Shown: positions 9,473 to 19,898, counted from the first letter of the stretch. The stretch is 64,000 nucleotides of DNA from Promethearchaeia archaeon (GCA_029856045.1 JAHQWG010000016.1:375921-439920); one strand, 5' to 3'. Made by a program: numbers and translations. The notes: generated by a model not told the origin, from the letters alone.

Positions 9473-10520
9473 TCAGCCTAATTGGAGGATCAATTTTTTG
9501 GAATTAACTTCAATATTAGTCATAATTTTAATAATTATGGGTTTATCCCTGGCATTTTCTATTGGTGCTAACGACGAAACTCTATCTGCCTTAGTTGGTG
9601 CTAATATTACTAAATTTAAAATAGCATTAATTATAGGGGGAATTGCTACTGGAGCTGGGATGATTTTTTTAAGTGGAGGGGTGGGTAAAATGGTTGGAGA
9701 AAATATTCTCGGGGAGGGGATAGAATATACTACTTTTATGTTATTATCTGTTTTGATAAGTAGTATAATTTGGTTGATTATTGGGAGTTTCTCTGGAATA
9801 CCTTTGAGCTCTACACATAGTACCATAGGAAGTATATTTGGGGTAATAATTGTTTTTTCTCTTTTTCAGGGGGACGTTGACCCAACAACCGCTCTCAATT
9901 ATGAAAAATTAAATAGTGTTGTCATAAGTTGGTTCTTATCTCCATTATTTGGTTTTCTCTTTACTTTTATTTTTTTCAAAATTATCTCCAAATTTTTTTT
10001 ATCACGTTTAAAAGGTATGAATCAAATTGAAAAATCAGAAAAAAATTTTTCATGGTTATTACTAATTGCAGTTGTTTTTGCTGAAATTTGGGTTGGGGCT
10101 AATTCTGCAGAATGTATTGGAATTTTTCATGCACTTTGCAGTAATGGTTCATTAACTTTAGCAGAAAAAGATTTTTTCGTTGTGATTTGTGGAATTTTTG
10201 TCTTTCTGGGAATTTTTATTGCAGGAAGATATGTAATAAAAAATTTAGCCAGCCAAATGACTGATGCACGACCATGCGAGAGTTTTATCATTCAAATATC
10301 ATCATCGATAATTTTAATGATATGCACCTTAATGTCTTTACCAATTTCACACAGTCATGTTATTGTATTTTGTATTTTAGGTTTAAACGCAGGTCAAAAA
10401 CGTGAAGTGGATTATAAAGGTTTAGGGAAAATGACAATTTACTGGGTTTTAACTTTTTTCATAGCCGGTATTCTTGGCGGTATTATATATTTTGGATTTT
10501 TATCAGTAAGCTTAATATAA
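9465..10520 (+). CDS. PiT-family inorganic phosphate transporter
   Basis: AFSIGANDETLSALVGANI, SGIPLSSTHSTIGSIFG, VWVGANSAE..., SHSHVIVF; multi-TM. Confidence 0.88.
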   Translation: MNNQPNWRINFLELTSILVIILIIMGLSLAFSIGANDETLSALVGANITKFKIALIIGGIATGAGMIFLSGGVGKMVGENILGEGIEYTTFMLLSVLISSIIWLIIGSFSGIPLSSTHSTIGSIFGVIIVFSLFQGDVDPTTALNYEKLNSVVISWFLSPLFGFLFTFIFFKIISKFFLSRLKGMNQIEKSEKNFSWLLLIAVVFAEIWVGANSAECIGIFHALCSNGSLTLAEKDFFVVICGIFVFLGIFIAGRYVIKNLASQMTDARPCESFIIQISSSIILMICTLMSLPISHSHVIVFCILGLNAGQKREVDYKGLGKMTIYWVLTFFIAGILGGIIYFGFLSVSLI

Positions 10521-10609
10521 AAAGGAAAATGATTTAATTGAGTGATAAAATTATTTATGAAAGAGTTTATTTATATTAAAAATGTGAAAAGGAAAAAAAA
10601 GGGGAAAAA

Positions 10610-11287
10610 ATGGGTTATCTAATTGAATATTTCAAGCAACGAACCGCTGAAAATGCAATAAAAAAAGCAAATACTCATGCAAAAACGGCTCAACAATGTG
10701 TATTTGAATTAAAAAAAGGTTTGTATGCTCTTTTAATTGAAAGTGATTATGATAAAGCAGAAGAAATATTTAAAAATGTAGATCAAATTGAGAGTGATGC
10801 TGATGCTATTAGGAGAGAAATATTAGAAGATATTTCAAAAGGTGAATTAAATCCTAATATCCGTATGGATCTCTCTCATTTAGTTAAAAGAATCGATAAT
10901 ATCGCAAATTGTTCAAATGGGGTTGGTAGGCGTATTAGTGTAATATCAAGAGAATTTTGGGAAAATTGCAGTCAAGAATCAAAAGATTATATGCTTCAAA
11001 TAATTGATACAACCGTAGAATGTGCAGAACTTTTGGATGGTCTCCTAACTGCTCTGATTGAGTCCCGAGAAAAAGTTAAAGATATTGCTATTCACATCAA
11101 TAAATTAGAACATGAAGTTGATATTTTAAATCTTAAACTGAGAGAAAGTCTTCAAAAAACTGACTTTAAAATAAACATTTTTACTGGTTTTTTAATTGCC
11201 AATACACTTAATATTTTAGAGGCAATATCGGATTCGATTGAAGAAGTCGCAGATTATATATTACTTTTAACAGTTTCAAAAAAATAA
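10610..11287 (+). CDS. DUF47 family (PhoU-related) phosphate transport regulator
   Basis: QIESDADAIRREILEDISKGELNPNIRMDLSHLVKRIDNIAN, typical TIGR00153/DUF47. Confidence 0.9.
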   Translation: MGYLIEYFKQRTAENAIKKANTHAKTAQQCVFELKKGLYALLIESDYDKAEEIFKNVDQIESDADAIRREILEDISKGELNPNIRMDLSHLVKRIDNIANCSNGVGRRISVISREFWENCSQESKDYMLQIIDTTVECAELLDGLLTALIESREKVKDIAIHINKLEHEVDILNLKLRESLQKTDFKINIFTGFLIANTLNILEAISDSIEEVADYILLLTVSKK

Positions 11288-11353
11288 TTTGGAAAATTAT
11301 AAATCCATTACTCTTTTTAAATTATTAAACATCTCTGTTCTATTAATAATAAA

Positions 11354-11572
11354 ATGGTTTATAGAACGAAATATTTCTTCTTTAGATGCATCAATTGTGG
11401 AGAATGGTATTATACTACAAAAATTATTAAGAGAAAAAAATGCATCAAATGTCATAAATCATTTTCCTTTGAAAAAGCTTCAAAATTTTTTCAAAAATGT
11501 TCCATAAAAGAAGCAATTTTATTAATTCAACGTCTAAAATCAAAAGATAAAGAATTAACAAAGTTTCATTAA
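11354..11572 (+). CDS. Small zinc-ribbon protein, DUF1922-like
   Basis: 72 aa; CINCGEWYYTTKIIKRKKCIKCHKSF; preferred over the overlapping frame 11289..11507. Confidence 0.65.
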   Translation: MVYRTKYFFFRCINCGEWYYTTKIIKRKKCIKCHKSFSFEKASKFFQKCSIKEAILLIQRLKSKDKELTKFH

Positions 11573-11699
11573 TTTTTTTGTTCTAAATCTTAAAAAAATC
11601 ACTTCTTAATCGATTTATTAAATATATAAAGAATGTAAATGTAAATTAAATTAAACAAAGGCAAAATTTTAAAAACAGAAATTGTATTGATAATTTAAC

Positions 11700-13112
11700 A
11701 TGGAGTCTCCTAAACCTTTGGAAAGCAATTTAATTTCCAAATTAACAAAATTAGCTACTAAAAAAAGAATTGAATTTTGGGACATTAGAGTAGCATCTAG
11801 TTCTGGAACATTATTAGAATTTACTAATGGAAAAAATAAAGAAGTATCATATTCAAATATAAAAGGTGCAGGCATCAGAGCTTTTATCAATGGAGGTTGG
11901 GGGTTTTCTGTAAAACAAAATATATCTGATAGCTCAATAATAGAAGGATTAAATGAGGCCATAAAATTAGCTCTCTTTGCTGAACGATATTCAAAATTCA
12001 AATTTAAAATTAAAGAATATGATTTAATTAGAGATAAATATACAACCAAATTAAAAACACCTCTCAAGGATGTAGACATTGAACAAAAAATAGATTTTGC
12101 TTTACAAATTGAAAAGGATGCACATGATTTTGATCCAAGAGTTATCAATACAAATTCTTTATATACTGATGGAATAATAAATTCTCTTCTTATTAATTCA
12201 TTTGGAAGTTCAATTGAGCAATCTATTTCAATTTTGAGAATTTTTTCTATTGTTTATGCTAAGGAAAACGGAAATTTGCAGAGAAATTTTGAATCAATTG
12301 GTGGCATTGGAGGGTATGAATTAACTAAAAAAGCTGATAAAATAGGAATTAAATCAGCGAAAAAAGCAATTAAATTATTATCAGCTAAACCAGTTAAAGG
12401 AGGAAAATTCACAGTTATTATGGACCCAAAATTAACAGGAGTGTTTATTCATGAAGCATTTGGACATGCATGCGAAGCAGATTTAGTTATTGCCAAAGAA
12501 AGCATTTTAGAAGAAAAATTAGGAGAAAAAGTTGCATCTGAAAATATTTCTATTATTGATGATCCAACTCCAAGTGATATGGCTCTATTTGGCTCCTATA
12601 AATTTGATGATGAAGGTATAGCTGCAAAACCAGTTCAATTAGTAGAAAATGGCGTTTTAAAAACATACCTTCATGATTTGGAGAGTGCAAGTAGAATGAA
12701 TGTATCTCCTAATGGGCATGGTCGTGCTTCATCATATTCATCTAAACCGCAAGCAAGGATGGGGGTTACATACCTTAAAGAACATGATTGGAAATTAAAT
12801 GAAATGATCGAAGACACAAAAAATGGTGTTCTCTGTGAAAATTGGAAATATGGATATACAAACCCGGCAACAGGAAATTTCCAATTTAAAACTCGGAATT
12901 GTTATAAAATTGAAAATGGAGAAAAAACTGAATTAATGCGAGATGTTGGATTATCAGGTTTAATCCTTGAGATTTTAAATAGGGTTTCAGCTATTGGTAA
13001 TAAAATAGAATATAGTGATGGTGTTTGTGGAAAAGGAGGACAACGTGTTAGAAATTGTACTGGGGGTCCTTACCTGCGTGTTGAAGATGTAGTTATGGGA
13101 GGTTTACAATAA
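11700..13112 (+). CDS. tldD: TldD family metalloprotease
   Basis: FIHEAFGHACEAD (HExxxH), GHGRASSYSSKPQARMG, CGKGGQ. Confidence 0.95.
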   Translation: MESPKPLESNLISKLTKLATKKRIEFWDIRVASSSGTLLEFTNGKNKEVSYSNIKGAGIRAFINGGWGFSVKQNISDSSIIEGLNEAIKLALFAERYSKFKFKIKEYDLIRDKYTTKLKTPLKDVDIEQKIDFALQIEKDAHDFDPRVINTNSLYTDGIINSLLINSFGSSIEQSISILRIFSIVYAKENGNLQRNFESIGGIGGYELTKKADKIGIKSAKKAIKLLSAKPVKGGKFTVIMDPKLTGVFIHEAFGHACEADLVIAKESILEEKLGEKVASENISIIDDPTPSDMALFGSYKFDDEGIAAKPVQLVENGVLKTYLHDLESASRMNVSPNGHGRASSYSSKPQARMGVTYLKEHDWKLNEMIEDTKNGVLCENWKYGYTNPATGNFQFKTRNCYKIENGEKTELMRDVGLSGLILEILNRVSAIGNKIEYSDGVCGKGGQRVRNCTGGPYLRVEDVVMGGLQ

Positions 13113-13114
13113 AA

Positions 13115-14500
13115 ATGATAACAAAAAATAATTTTCCAAAAGAAAATAACGTTCTTTTTAATAGAGGCAAGTTTGGATTAAGAATAACTGAAAAATATGA
13201 CAAAGTAAAATGTTCTGAAATTTACGTTCAAAAAACAGATGCTTTTGAAATAGGATTAGAAAAAAATTCGATTAAAGACTGTAATAAATCTGAAAGTTGT
13301 GGATTTTCGGTAAGAGTTTTTGATAAACGGGGTTCATTAGGTTTTGCATATGCTAATGATATTTCTAGTAAAATAATCGAAAAAACCATAAATAATGCTG
13401 TAAAGATGATGAAAGTAGGTCCTCCAAATGATGAATTTAAGGATTTACCGTTTCCTAAAAAATCTAATTCCAAAGTAACAGGAATTTATGACAAAAACAT
13501 AAAAGATCTTGAATTTGAAACACCGTTCGATTTAATTAAAGATATGATAAAAATTTCCTCTGACGATTCTCAAGTTGTAACTCAATCTGGGGATTTTTCC
13601 TCTCTTTATACTTATTATTACGTATTTAATTCAAATGGAATTGAAATATCTTCTAAAGAAACAGCGGCTTCTTTAACATCATCGATTGTAGTTAAAAATA
13701 ATGGGAAAAATGAGACTGGAAATGGCTTTCATTGGCAAATAGAAAGAAAATACAAGGATTTAGACGCAATTAAAGTTGTAAATAAAACACTCCAAATGGC
13801 TAAAATGAATTTAAATAGGATTAAAATTGAAACGATGAACGTCCCTCTTATATTAACTCCAAAAGGAGTAATCAGTTTAATATTAAATCCAATTGCTTCA
13901 GCAATAAATGCTGATACATTTCAGTACAACAGAAGCTTTCTTGTAGGAAAATTAAATAAGAAGATTGGTTCAGATTTGTTAAATATTGAAGATAATGGTT
14001 TAATTAATGGAGCTGTAGGGTCTTCAGAATTTGATGCTGAAGGTGTCCCATGTCAAAATAAAAAAATCTTTGAAAATGGAGTATTTTTATCTTTACTTCA
14101 TAATAGTTTTACCGCTGGAAAAGATAATGTGGAAAGTACTGGAAACGCGCAGAGAAATTCTTTTTCCTCAACACCTAATATCGGTTCAACTAACTTATAC
14201 TTCAATCCCGGAGATTATAAAACGCAAGAATTATTTGAAGATATAAAAATTGGAATTCTCTTAGATTATACTGGTGATTCTCCCAATTTAGCAACAGGTG
14301 ATTTTAGTGGATTAATTTTGAATGGAAATATTATCCGAAATGGAGAAATTCAAGAATCTCTGAATGAAACAATGGTAGGAATTAATATCTTGGATCTTTT
14401 TAATAGAATAGAGAAAGTGTCCAATAAACTTGAAGTTTATGGCTCAAAAAATGCTCCTTATGTAAAAATAAGTAATGTTCAAATTTCTGGATCCAAATAA
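13115..14500 (+). CDS. pmbA: TldE/PmbA family protein
   Basis: directly downstream of tldD; SSEFDAEGVPCQNKKIFENGVFLSLLHNSFTA, GDFSGLILNG... Confidence 0.93.
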   Translation: MITKNNFPKENNVLFNRGKFGLRITEKYDKVKCSEIYVQKTDAFEIGLEKNSIKDCNKSESCGFSVRVFDKRGSLGFAYANDISSKIIEKTINNAVKMMKVGPPNDEFKDLPFPKKSNSKVTGIYDKNIKDLEFETPFDLIKDMIKISSDDSQVVTQSGDFSSLYTYYYVFNSNGIEISSKETAASLTSSIVVKNNGKNETGNGFHWQIERKYKDLDAIKVVNKTLQMAKMNLNRIKIETMNVPLILTPKGVISLILNPIASAINADTFQYNRSFLVGKLNKKIGSDLLNIEDNGLINGAVGSSEFDAEGVPCQNKKIFENGVFLSLLHNSFTAGKDNVESTGNAQRNSFSSTPNIGSTNLYFNPGDYKTQELFEDIKIGILLDYTGDSPNLATGDFSGLILNGNIIRNGEIQESLNETMVGINILDLFNRIEKVSNKLEVYGSKNAPYVKISNVQISGSK

Positions 14501-14515
14501 ATTAGATCTAAATAT

Positions 14516-15073
14516 CTAAATTTCTGTTACTTTAAGTTTAATAAATAGAATATCAACATAAATCTCTAAATTATTTTCAATTTTCCATAATTCAAAAATA
14601 ATTGTTTTATTTAAGCCCACATTAGAAAAAGAAATATTTTGAGCATCAGAAATCCATTCATTGCCATGTTGAAGTGTAATATTTGGTAATTTCCTAATTA
14701 AGGTACCATTGGATCCCGAGTCTTTATTAATCCAAGTATTATTATTTCCTTTAAGGATATGGATTGAAAAAGAAAAATCTGTCTTTAAATAATTACCTAC
14801 AGTTGCGTATAAGGTAATATTTTTACTTTTCTTTACTTGCGTGGGATAATCTTGGGCATATCCATCTGAATTTAATAAGCCGTAGGTATAATAACCTGGT
14901 TCGACCTTAATTATTTCATAAATAATAAAACAAGAAGTTAGAATGATTCCAATTAATAAAATAATTCTGGTGATTTTTACAAGATTTTTCCGTTCTTGAT
15001 TTGAATTATTAAGAGAATTTTCCTCTTTTATATTTTCTTTATTCTTCATTTTCAATGCTTTTAAACCATTCAA
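14516..15073 (-). CDS. Single-TM anchored protein, unknown function
   Basis: 185 aa; TM helix IILLIGIILTSCFIIYEII then a beta-rich extracytoplasmic part; overlaps the 3' end of the upstream SDR gene by 35 bp. Confidence 0.6.
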   Translation of the reverse strand: MNGLKALKMKNKENIKEENSLNNSNQERKNLVKITRIILLIGIILTSCFIIYEIIKVEPGYYTYGLLNSDGYAQDYPTQVKKSKNITLYATVGNYLKTDFSFSIHILKGNNNTWINKDSGSNGTLIRKLPNITLQHGNEWISDAQNISFSNVGLNKTIIFELWKIENNLEIYVDILFIKLKVTEI

Positions 15074-16106
15074 TTGTTTTCCTTAATCCTTCTTTTAATG
15101 GAGTAGTCGGTTTCCATTTTATAAGTCTTTCTGCTTTTTCTAAAACAGGACATCTCCTTACGGGATCATCAATGGGTAATGTTTTATAAGTAATTTTTGA
15201 ATTAGAATTCGTAAGTTCAATAATGAGTTCGGCAAGTTCTAATATTGTTAATTCATTATCATTTCCTAAATTGATAACTTCTCCATTTGCAGCATTAAAA
15301 TGAACTGCTTTTAACAATCCTTCAACTTCATCTACAACATATGTAAATGATCTAGTTTGTGATCCATCACCAAACACAGTAATATCTTCATCTTTAAGTG
15401 CTTGATGAATAAAATTGGGAATAACGCGTCCAAATAAAGCACCATAGCGAATCCTCGGACCATAAGTATTAAAAATCCTAATTATTTTAGCTTGTATTTT
15501 ATGTTGCAATTCATATGCTTTAATAAATGCCTCACCTGCTCTTTTTGACTCATCATAACAACTACGAGGTCCAACAGGATTTACATGTCCAAAGTATGTT
15601 TCGGGTGTTGGTACTGCACTGTCTGGAGGATTTCCATAGATTTCACTTGTGCTAGTGTAAAAGAATATTGCGTTATGTGCTTTTGCTATACCCAAGGCAT
15701 TCATTGTTCCTAAAGTATTACTTTTTAAAATCGATATGGGAAATTTAGTAAATTCGAATGGCGATGCTCTCGAAGCCATATGCATTATTATATCTATTTT
15801 TTCGATATCTCCTACACAAATACCTATAGGATGATTAGTAAGTCCGAAATATATCGGTTTTGAAATATCATGATTCAGAAATCTAAAATTTTTTGTATTC
15901 ATTAGATGATTTATATTGTCAAAACTACCTGAAGATAAATTATCTAAACAAATACAATATGCCCCTTGCTCTACAAGCACATCGCAAACCCACGAACCTA
16001 AAAAACCAGCGCCTCCAGTTACTAAAATTATTTTATCTTTAAATTTAATACTTTCTTTTTCTAAGCGTTTAATTATCTCTTGAATTTCGTTTTCATGATC
16101 ATACAT
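15039..16106 (-). CDS. NAD-dependent epimerase/dehydratase, UDP-glucuronate decarboxylase (UDP-xylose synthase)-like
   Basis: VTGGAGFLGSWV, HVNPVGPRSCYDESKRAGEAF, RIFNTYGPR, INLGNDNELTILELA. Confidence 0.88.
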   Translation of the reverse strand: MYDHENEIQEIIKRLEKESIKFKDKIILVTGGAGFLGSWVCDVLVEQGAYCICLDNLSSGSFDNINHLMNTKNFRFLNHDISKPIYFGLTNHPIGICVGDIEKIDIIMHMASRASPFEFTKFPISILKSNTLGTMNALGIAKAHNAIFFYTSTSEIYGNPPDSAVPTPETYFGHVNPVGPRSCYDESKRAGEAFIKAYELQHKIQAKIIRIFNTYGPRIRYGALFGRVIPNFIHQALKDEDITVFGDGSQTRSFTYVVDEVEGLLKAVHFNAANGEVINLGNDNELTILELAELIIELTNSNSKITYKTLPIDDPVRRCPVLEKAERLIKWKPTTPLKEGLRKTIEWFKSIENEE

Positions 16107-16179
16107 ATAAAGTCCCGAAATTTTCCCTTAAATTGTTAATAAAAATGTTTTGAAATAAAAAAAGCTTTAGGCTAAAAAA

Positions 16180-16779
16180 TTAAATTGAATTATCTTTTTT
16201 TTCTCCACAAAATTGGCAATAAATTAGCTCTTTTGGATAATAATTTCCACAAAATTTGCATTTCATTAAAGAATTTTTTAAAATCTCTTTACCCAGCATT
16301 ACAAAGATTGATTCAACATGGTATCCCGTTTTAGAACTACATTCAATTACTTTTCCTTGAAAATTATATCTATTATAAAAATCCGAAATATCTTTGTTAG
16401 AAATCTGTCTAATTTCTTCCAAATCAAGTTTGGATCCAATTAATAATTTAGTATTAGGAGGATTTGGGCTATTATCAATAATCTCAAGCCAATCAATTAA
16501 ATCATCCAATGATTCTCTATTCGTAATGTCATATAAAATTAATGCCCCCGATGCACCGCTAACATATGACGGAAAAAGGGTTCGAAATTTCTCTTCTCCT
16601 GCAAAATCCCAGATATTTAATAAAATAATACTATCTTCAACTACAACTTTCTTCGTCTCAAAATCAACCCCTATTGTTGATTGCGTCCCTATATTAAATT
16701 TCCCAGTACAGAATCTTCTGATTAGGCTTGTTTTACCTACTGCTTTTGCTCCCGCAACCACTATCTTAAATTTAATCAA
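16180..16779 (-). CDS. Rab/Ras-like small GTPase with C-terminal zinc ribbon
   Basis: G1 GAKAVGKTS, G2 STIGVDF, G3 WDFAGEEKF, G4-like SKLD, G5 CSSKTG; tail CKFCGNYYPKELIYCQFCG. Confidence 0.93.
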   Translation of the reverse strand: MIKFKIVVAGAKAVGKTSLIRRFCTGKFNIGTQSTIGVDFETKKVVVEDSIILLNIWDFAGEEKFRTLFPSYVSGASGALILYDITNRESLDDLIDWLEIIDNSPNPPNTKLLIGSKLDLEEIRQISNKDISDFYNRYNFQGKVIECSSKTGYHVESIFVMLGKEILKNSLMKCKFCGNYYPKELIYCQFCGEKKDNSI

Positions 16780-16900
16780 TGTGAAATTTTAATTTTCTTT
16801 TTTTAATACAATTTCGTTATAAATAAATAAAATCAATTAATATATTATTTTTTATTAAAATTGATAAATTTAATAGAAATATCTATAATTTGAATTATAA

Positions 16901-19240
16901 CTATTTTGATTCCACTTTATCATTTTGATACTTAAAATTTGCGATTTTATATATTTCCTGTGCTAATTTCTTTCCAATATTTGGAGTTTCCATTAGGTCT
17001 CCAATATCAGCATTGAAAATTTCCTTTATTTTATGGAATTTTGATAACAAACTTTTTGCTCTTAAATAATTAATCCCCGGAACTCCAGCAACAATAAATT
17101 CTAATAAACGAGATATTTTTAATGGTGCTTTTTCAAATCTTAATTTAAATTCTTGCTTTTTTTCAGATTGTTCTTTCTTAGCTAAATAGTAAAGTGTTTT
17201 AGCAGTTTCTCGAGAATCCTTTGTTTGATAGATGTAAATACCCATGTTAATCATTACAGAAAAAAAAGCACCATATATAGCATTTTCGCTTAGATTTGAA
17301 GAAATAATTGGATTTTCACCTTCGAGAATTAAAATTGGTCGATAAAAATTTTGTGATAAGTCTTTTAATTCTTTAAAAAAACGTCCATCTTTTATTGAAT
17401 CTGAAAAATCTTTAGTGCTTTTTCGTTCAACCCCGACCTTTTTTGAAATGATATAATCCGCTACTTCCAAATTCTGGAGCTTTATTTGAACTCCATATAA
17501 AGATAAAGTTCTAACTACTGAAGAGGCTGTTTCACGATTATCCACATAAATAGTATATTTTTCTGCTCCTCTTATTGGAGTAACCGATTCTGAATCTAAG
17601 GAATTTTCCAAACCATTATTTTTTTTTTGTTCAATATCTTTGATAAAATCCATTAAATCCTTTTTCTTTTCATACTTTAAATTTTTCATTCTTATCAAAC
17701 TCTCTTTCATTTTTTTTTCTTTTGCTAATTCCGCCCAATAATAACCTTCATCTCGGGTGTCCTTTGCGATCAATATTACTATTTTTCCTGCTTTTTGCCT
17801 TCCCGTACGCCCACGTCTTTGAATTGATCGAACGACACTTGGAGTCATATCATAAAAAATTACTAAATCACATTCTGGTATGTCAAGTCCTTCTTCACCA
17901 ACATTAGTCGAGACTAATACATTATAAATTCCTTCTTTAAACTTATCAAGTATTTCTAATTGATTTTTCTGAGACAGACCCTTATCTCGTCCTTTCGTTT
18001 GTTGACCTACAAATTTATGAATTTGAATAACGTCATCTTCACCGAAATAATTAATTATATTATTAACTGAGTCTCGATATTGTGAAAAAACTAAAATCCT
18101 CGAATTCTCATTTAAAGAAATTTGTTCAGATAATAATTCCTTTAATTTCTTCATCTTTGGATGAATTATTCCTTCTGAGATTAGCTTTCGTGTTAAATTA
18201 ATGGCTTTTTTGAAATCTCGATTTTGAAATAACTCATTAAGTGATTTTGAACTCTTATTATTTTGAATATTTTCCTCATTTTTGGTAAAATAATGCTCTA
18301 GAGCTTTAAGACCCTGTGTCTCCAGTAATTCAATCATATGGGATAAGCGTAAAGCATTTGCTACCATCTTTTTTGCATTAAACATAGCGAATTTCTCATT
18401 ATCATCAGTTGTTTGAGAAATCTTTAGATCAATTTCTTTATTTAATCCCAGTATTTTAAGACGGGATATATTTCTGATTACTTCGCTTTCAATTAAGTTC
18501 TGATTTTTTAAGAATTTATAAGTTTCTTTTAATTTCTTTTCTAAAATATTTAAAATTTCTAAGAAATCTTCAGGTAAATCAACTTTCATCCATATAATAT
18601 CAACTTTTTGAATATAAGGTTTAACATCTTCATCCTTCTCTGTCCTAATCTCGATTTTATCGATAAATAAATTCTCTTTTATTATATTAATTTTCTCTTC
18701 AGTCGCCCCCGGACTTGCCGTTATTCCTAAGATTTGTCTATTTCCATCAAGACTCATATATTTTTGAGCAATAAACGTATAAGCATAATTCCCTACTGCT
18801 CTATGACATTCATCAAAAATGATTAAAGAAACATTACTGAGAGAATAGTTATTTGAAATTATATCATTTTGAAGAACTTGTGGTGTGGCAAATAATACTC
18901 GCGTGTTATCCCATTCTTTTTTCCTATTAGCAGGAGATATCGCACCTGTAAACATTACCAATTTTTCTTCAGGAATTCTTGTCGATTCTATAAACAAATT
19001 CCTATGCTGATTTACCAGCGGTTTGGTTGGAGCAAGAAATATTACTTTTAAATCTTCAAATTTCGATAAATTATAAATGGCAAGCATTAAAGCAATAATT
19101 GTTTTCCCTAATCCAGTAGGAATAATTACTAAACAATTAGAATTAATACAACTTATAAATACGTTTTCTTGATATGCTCTTCTAATAACTTTATTTTCTT
19201 TTATAAGTGGATGGTCTATATAGATTACATTATCATTCAT
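16901..19240 (-). CDS. hef: Hef: SF2 helicase fused to ERCC4/XPF nuclease and HhH
   Basis: PTGLGKT, DECHR, QRRGRTGRQ; YVDNRET...VADYIISKKVGVERKSTKDF; C-term HhH VPGINYLRAKSLLSKF. Confidence 0.95.
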   Translation of the reverse strand: MNDNVIYIDHPLIKENKVIRRAYQENVFISCINSNCLVIIPTGLGKTIIALMLAIYNLSKFEDLKVIFLAPTKPLVNQHRNLFIESTRIPEEKLVMFTGAISPANRKKEWDNTRVLFATPQVLQNDIISNNYSLSNVSLIIFDECHRAVGNYAYTFIAQKYMSLDGNRQILGITASPGATEEKINIIKENLFIDKIEIRTEKDEDVKPYIQKVDIIWMKVDLPEDFLEILNILEKKLKETYKFLKNQNLIESEVIRNISRLKILGLNKEIDLKISQTTDDNEKFAMFNAKKMVANALRLSHMIELLETQGLKALEHYFTKNEENIQNNKSSKSLNELFQNRDFKKAINLTRKLISEGIIHPKMKKLKELLSEQISLNENSRILVFSQYRDSVNNIINYFGEDDVIQIHKFVGQQTKGRDKGLSQKNQLEILDKFKEGIYNVLVSTNVGEEGLDIPECDLVIFYDMTPSVVRSIQRRGRTGRQKAGKIVILIAKDTRDEGYYWAELAKEKKMKESLIRMKNLKYEKKKDLMDFIKDIEQKKNNGLENSLDSESVTPIRGAEKYTIYVDNRETASSVVRTLSLYGVQIKLQNLEVADYIISKKVGVERKSTKDFSDSIKDGRFFKELKDLSQNFYRPILILEGENPIISSNLSENAIYGAFFSVMINMGIYIYQTKDSRETAKTLYYLAKKEQSEKKQEFKLRFEKAPLKISRLLEFIVAGVPGINYLRAKSLLSKFHKIKEIFNADIGDLMETPNIGKKLAQEIYKIANFKYQNDKVESK

Positions 19241-19393
19241 TTGATTTACTCCATATTACATAGCCGACTCTTTTTTGCTATTTTGCTACTGATAATTCCT
19301 TATTTATAAAATAAAAAAAATTACACTCTACTCGATTAATATAAAAAGAATGAGGATCTAAAAAATATTTCATAATAACTCACTAATAATGAT

Positions 19394-19497
19394 TAGGCGA
19401 GGGGGAATTCGAATCCCCGATCTCTACGGTCTGCCCATTAATCTAAAATTAAAGTAATTGTGAGCGTAGCGCGCTAACCGGGCTATGCTACTCGCCT
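19394..19497 (-). tRNA. tRNA-Val(CAC) containing a 29-nt intron at about 37/38 (intron about 19430..19458)
   Basis: minus strand AGGCGAG/CTCGCCT acceptor; D-arm GCATAGCCCGGTTAGCGC; anticodon stem CTACG/CGTAG; spliced loop CTCACAC; T-arm GGGGATTCGAATTCCCC; discriminator A; TATA-like TTTATATA upstream. Confidence 0.88.
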
Positions 19498-19580
19498 ATA
19501 AATAAAAAATTAAATATATAAAAAAATAATAAACCAAAAAAGATAAATTTGATTTATTTTTAAATTTAATATTAACCTAT

Positions 19581-19898
19581 TTGAGGTCTCATTTTTTGTC
19601 CACCCCTAATGAAGTCGGAAAATTACGTAAAAAATATAAAGATGTACGTAAAAAAATCAAAATAGGTTCAATTTTTCTTACAAGATTTGAAAAAGCAAGA
19701 ATAGTAGGAGCTAGAGCTTTACAGATATCGTTTGGAGCGCCAATTCTTATTATTCGACCCAAGGAAGTTATAGATCCAATCAAAATTGCTCAGTTAGAAC
19801 TAGAATCCGGTATCCTCCCCTTAACTTTACGTAGAAGACTTCCAAATGAAGAATATCAAGATATTCCCATTAACTGGCTAGTTATTAAGAAAAGTTAA
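19581..19898 (+). CDS. rpoK: DNA-directed RNA polymerase subunit K (Rpb6/omega homologue)
   Basis: LTRFEKARIVGARALQISFGAPILI...DPIKIAQLELESGILPLTLRRRLP; true start may be slightly downstream. Confidence 0.95.
   Translation: MRSHFLSTPNEVGKLRKKYKDVRKKIKIGSIFLTRFEKARIVGARALQISFGAPILIIRPKEVIDPIKIAQLELESGILPLTLRRRLPNEEYQDIPINWLVIKKS

Noticed and set aside
9473-9826. 117-aa minus ORF within the PiT gene
   Set aside because: Antisense to strongly conserved transporter motifs; hydrophobic shadow translation.
11289-11507. 72-aa plus ORF overlapping the DUF1922-like gene
   Set aside because: The other frame (11354..11572) carries paired CxxC motifs and is preferred.
11669-12148. 159-aa minus ORF overlapping tldD
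   Set aside because: Antisense shadow of the tldD coding sequence.
16394-16792. 132-aa plus ORF opposite the small GTPase
   Set aside because: Antisense to a clear G domain; no independent features.
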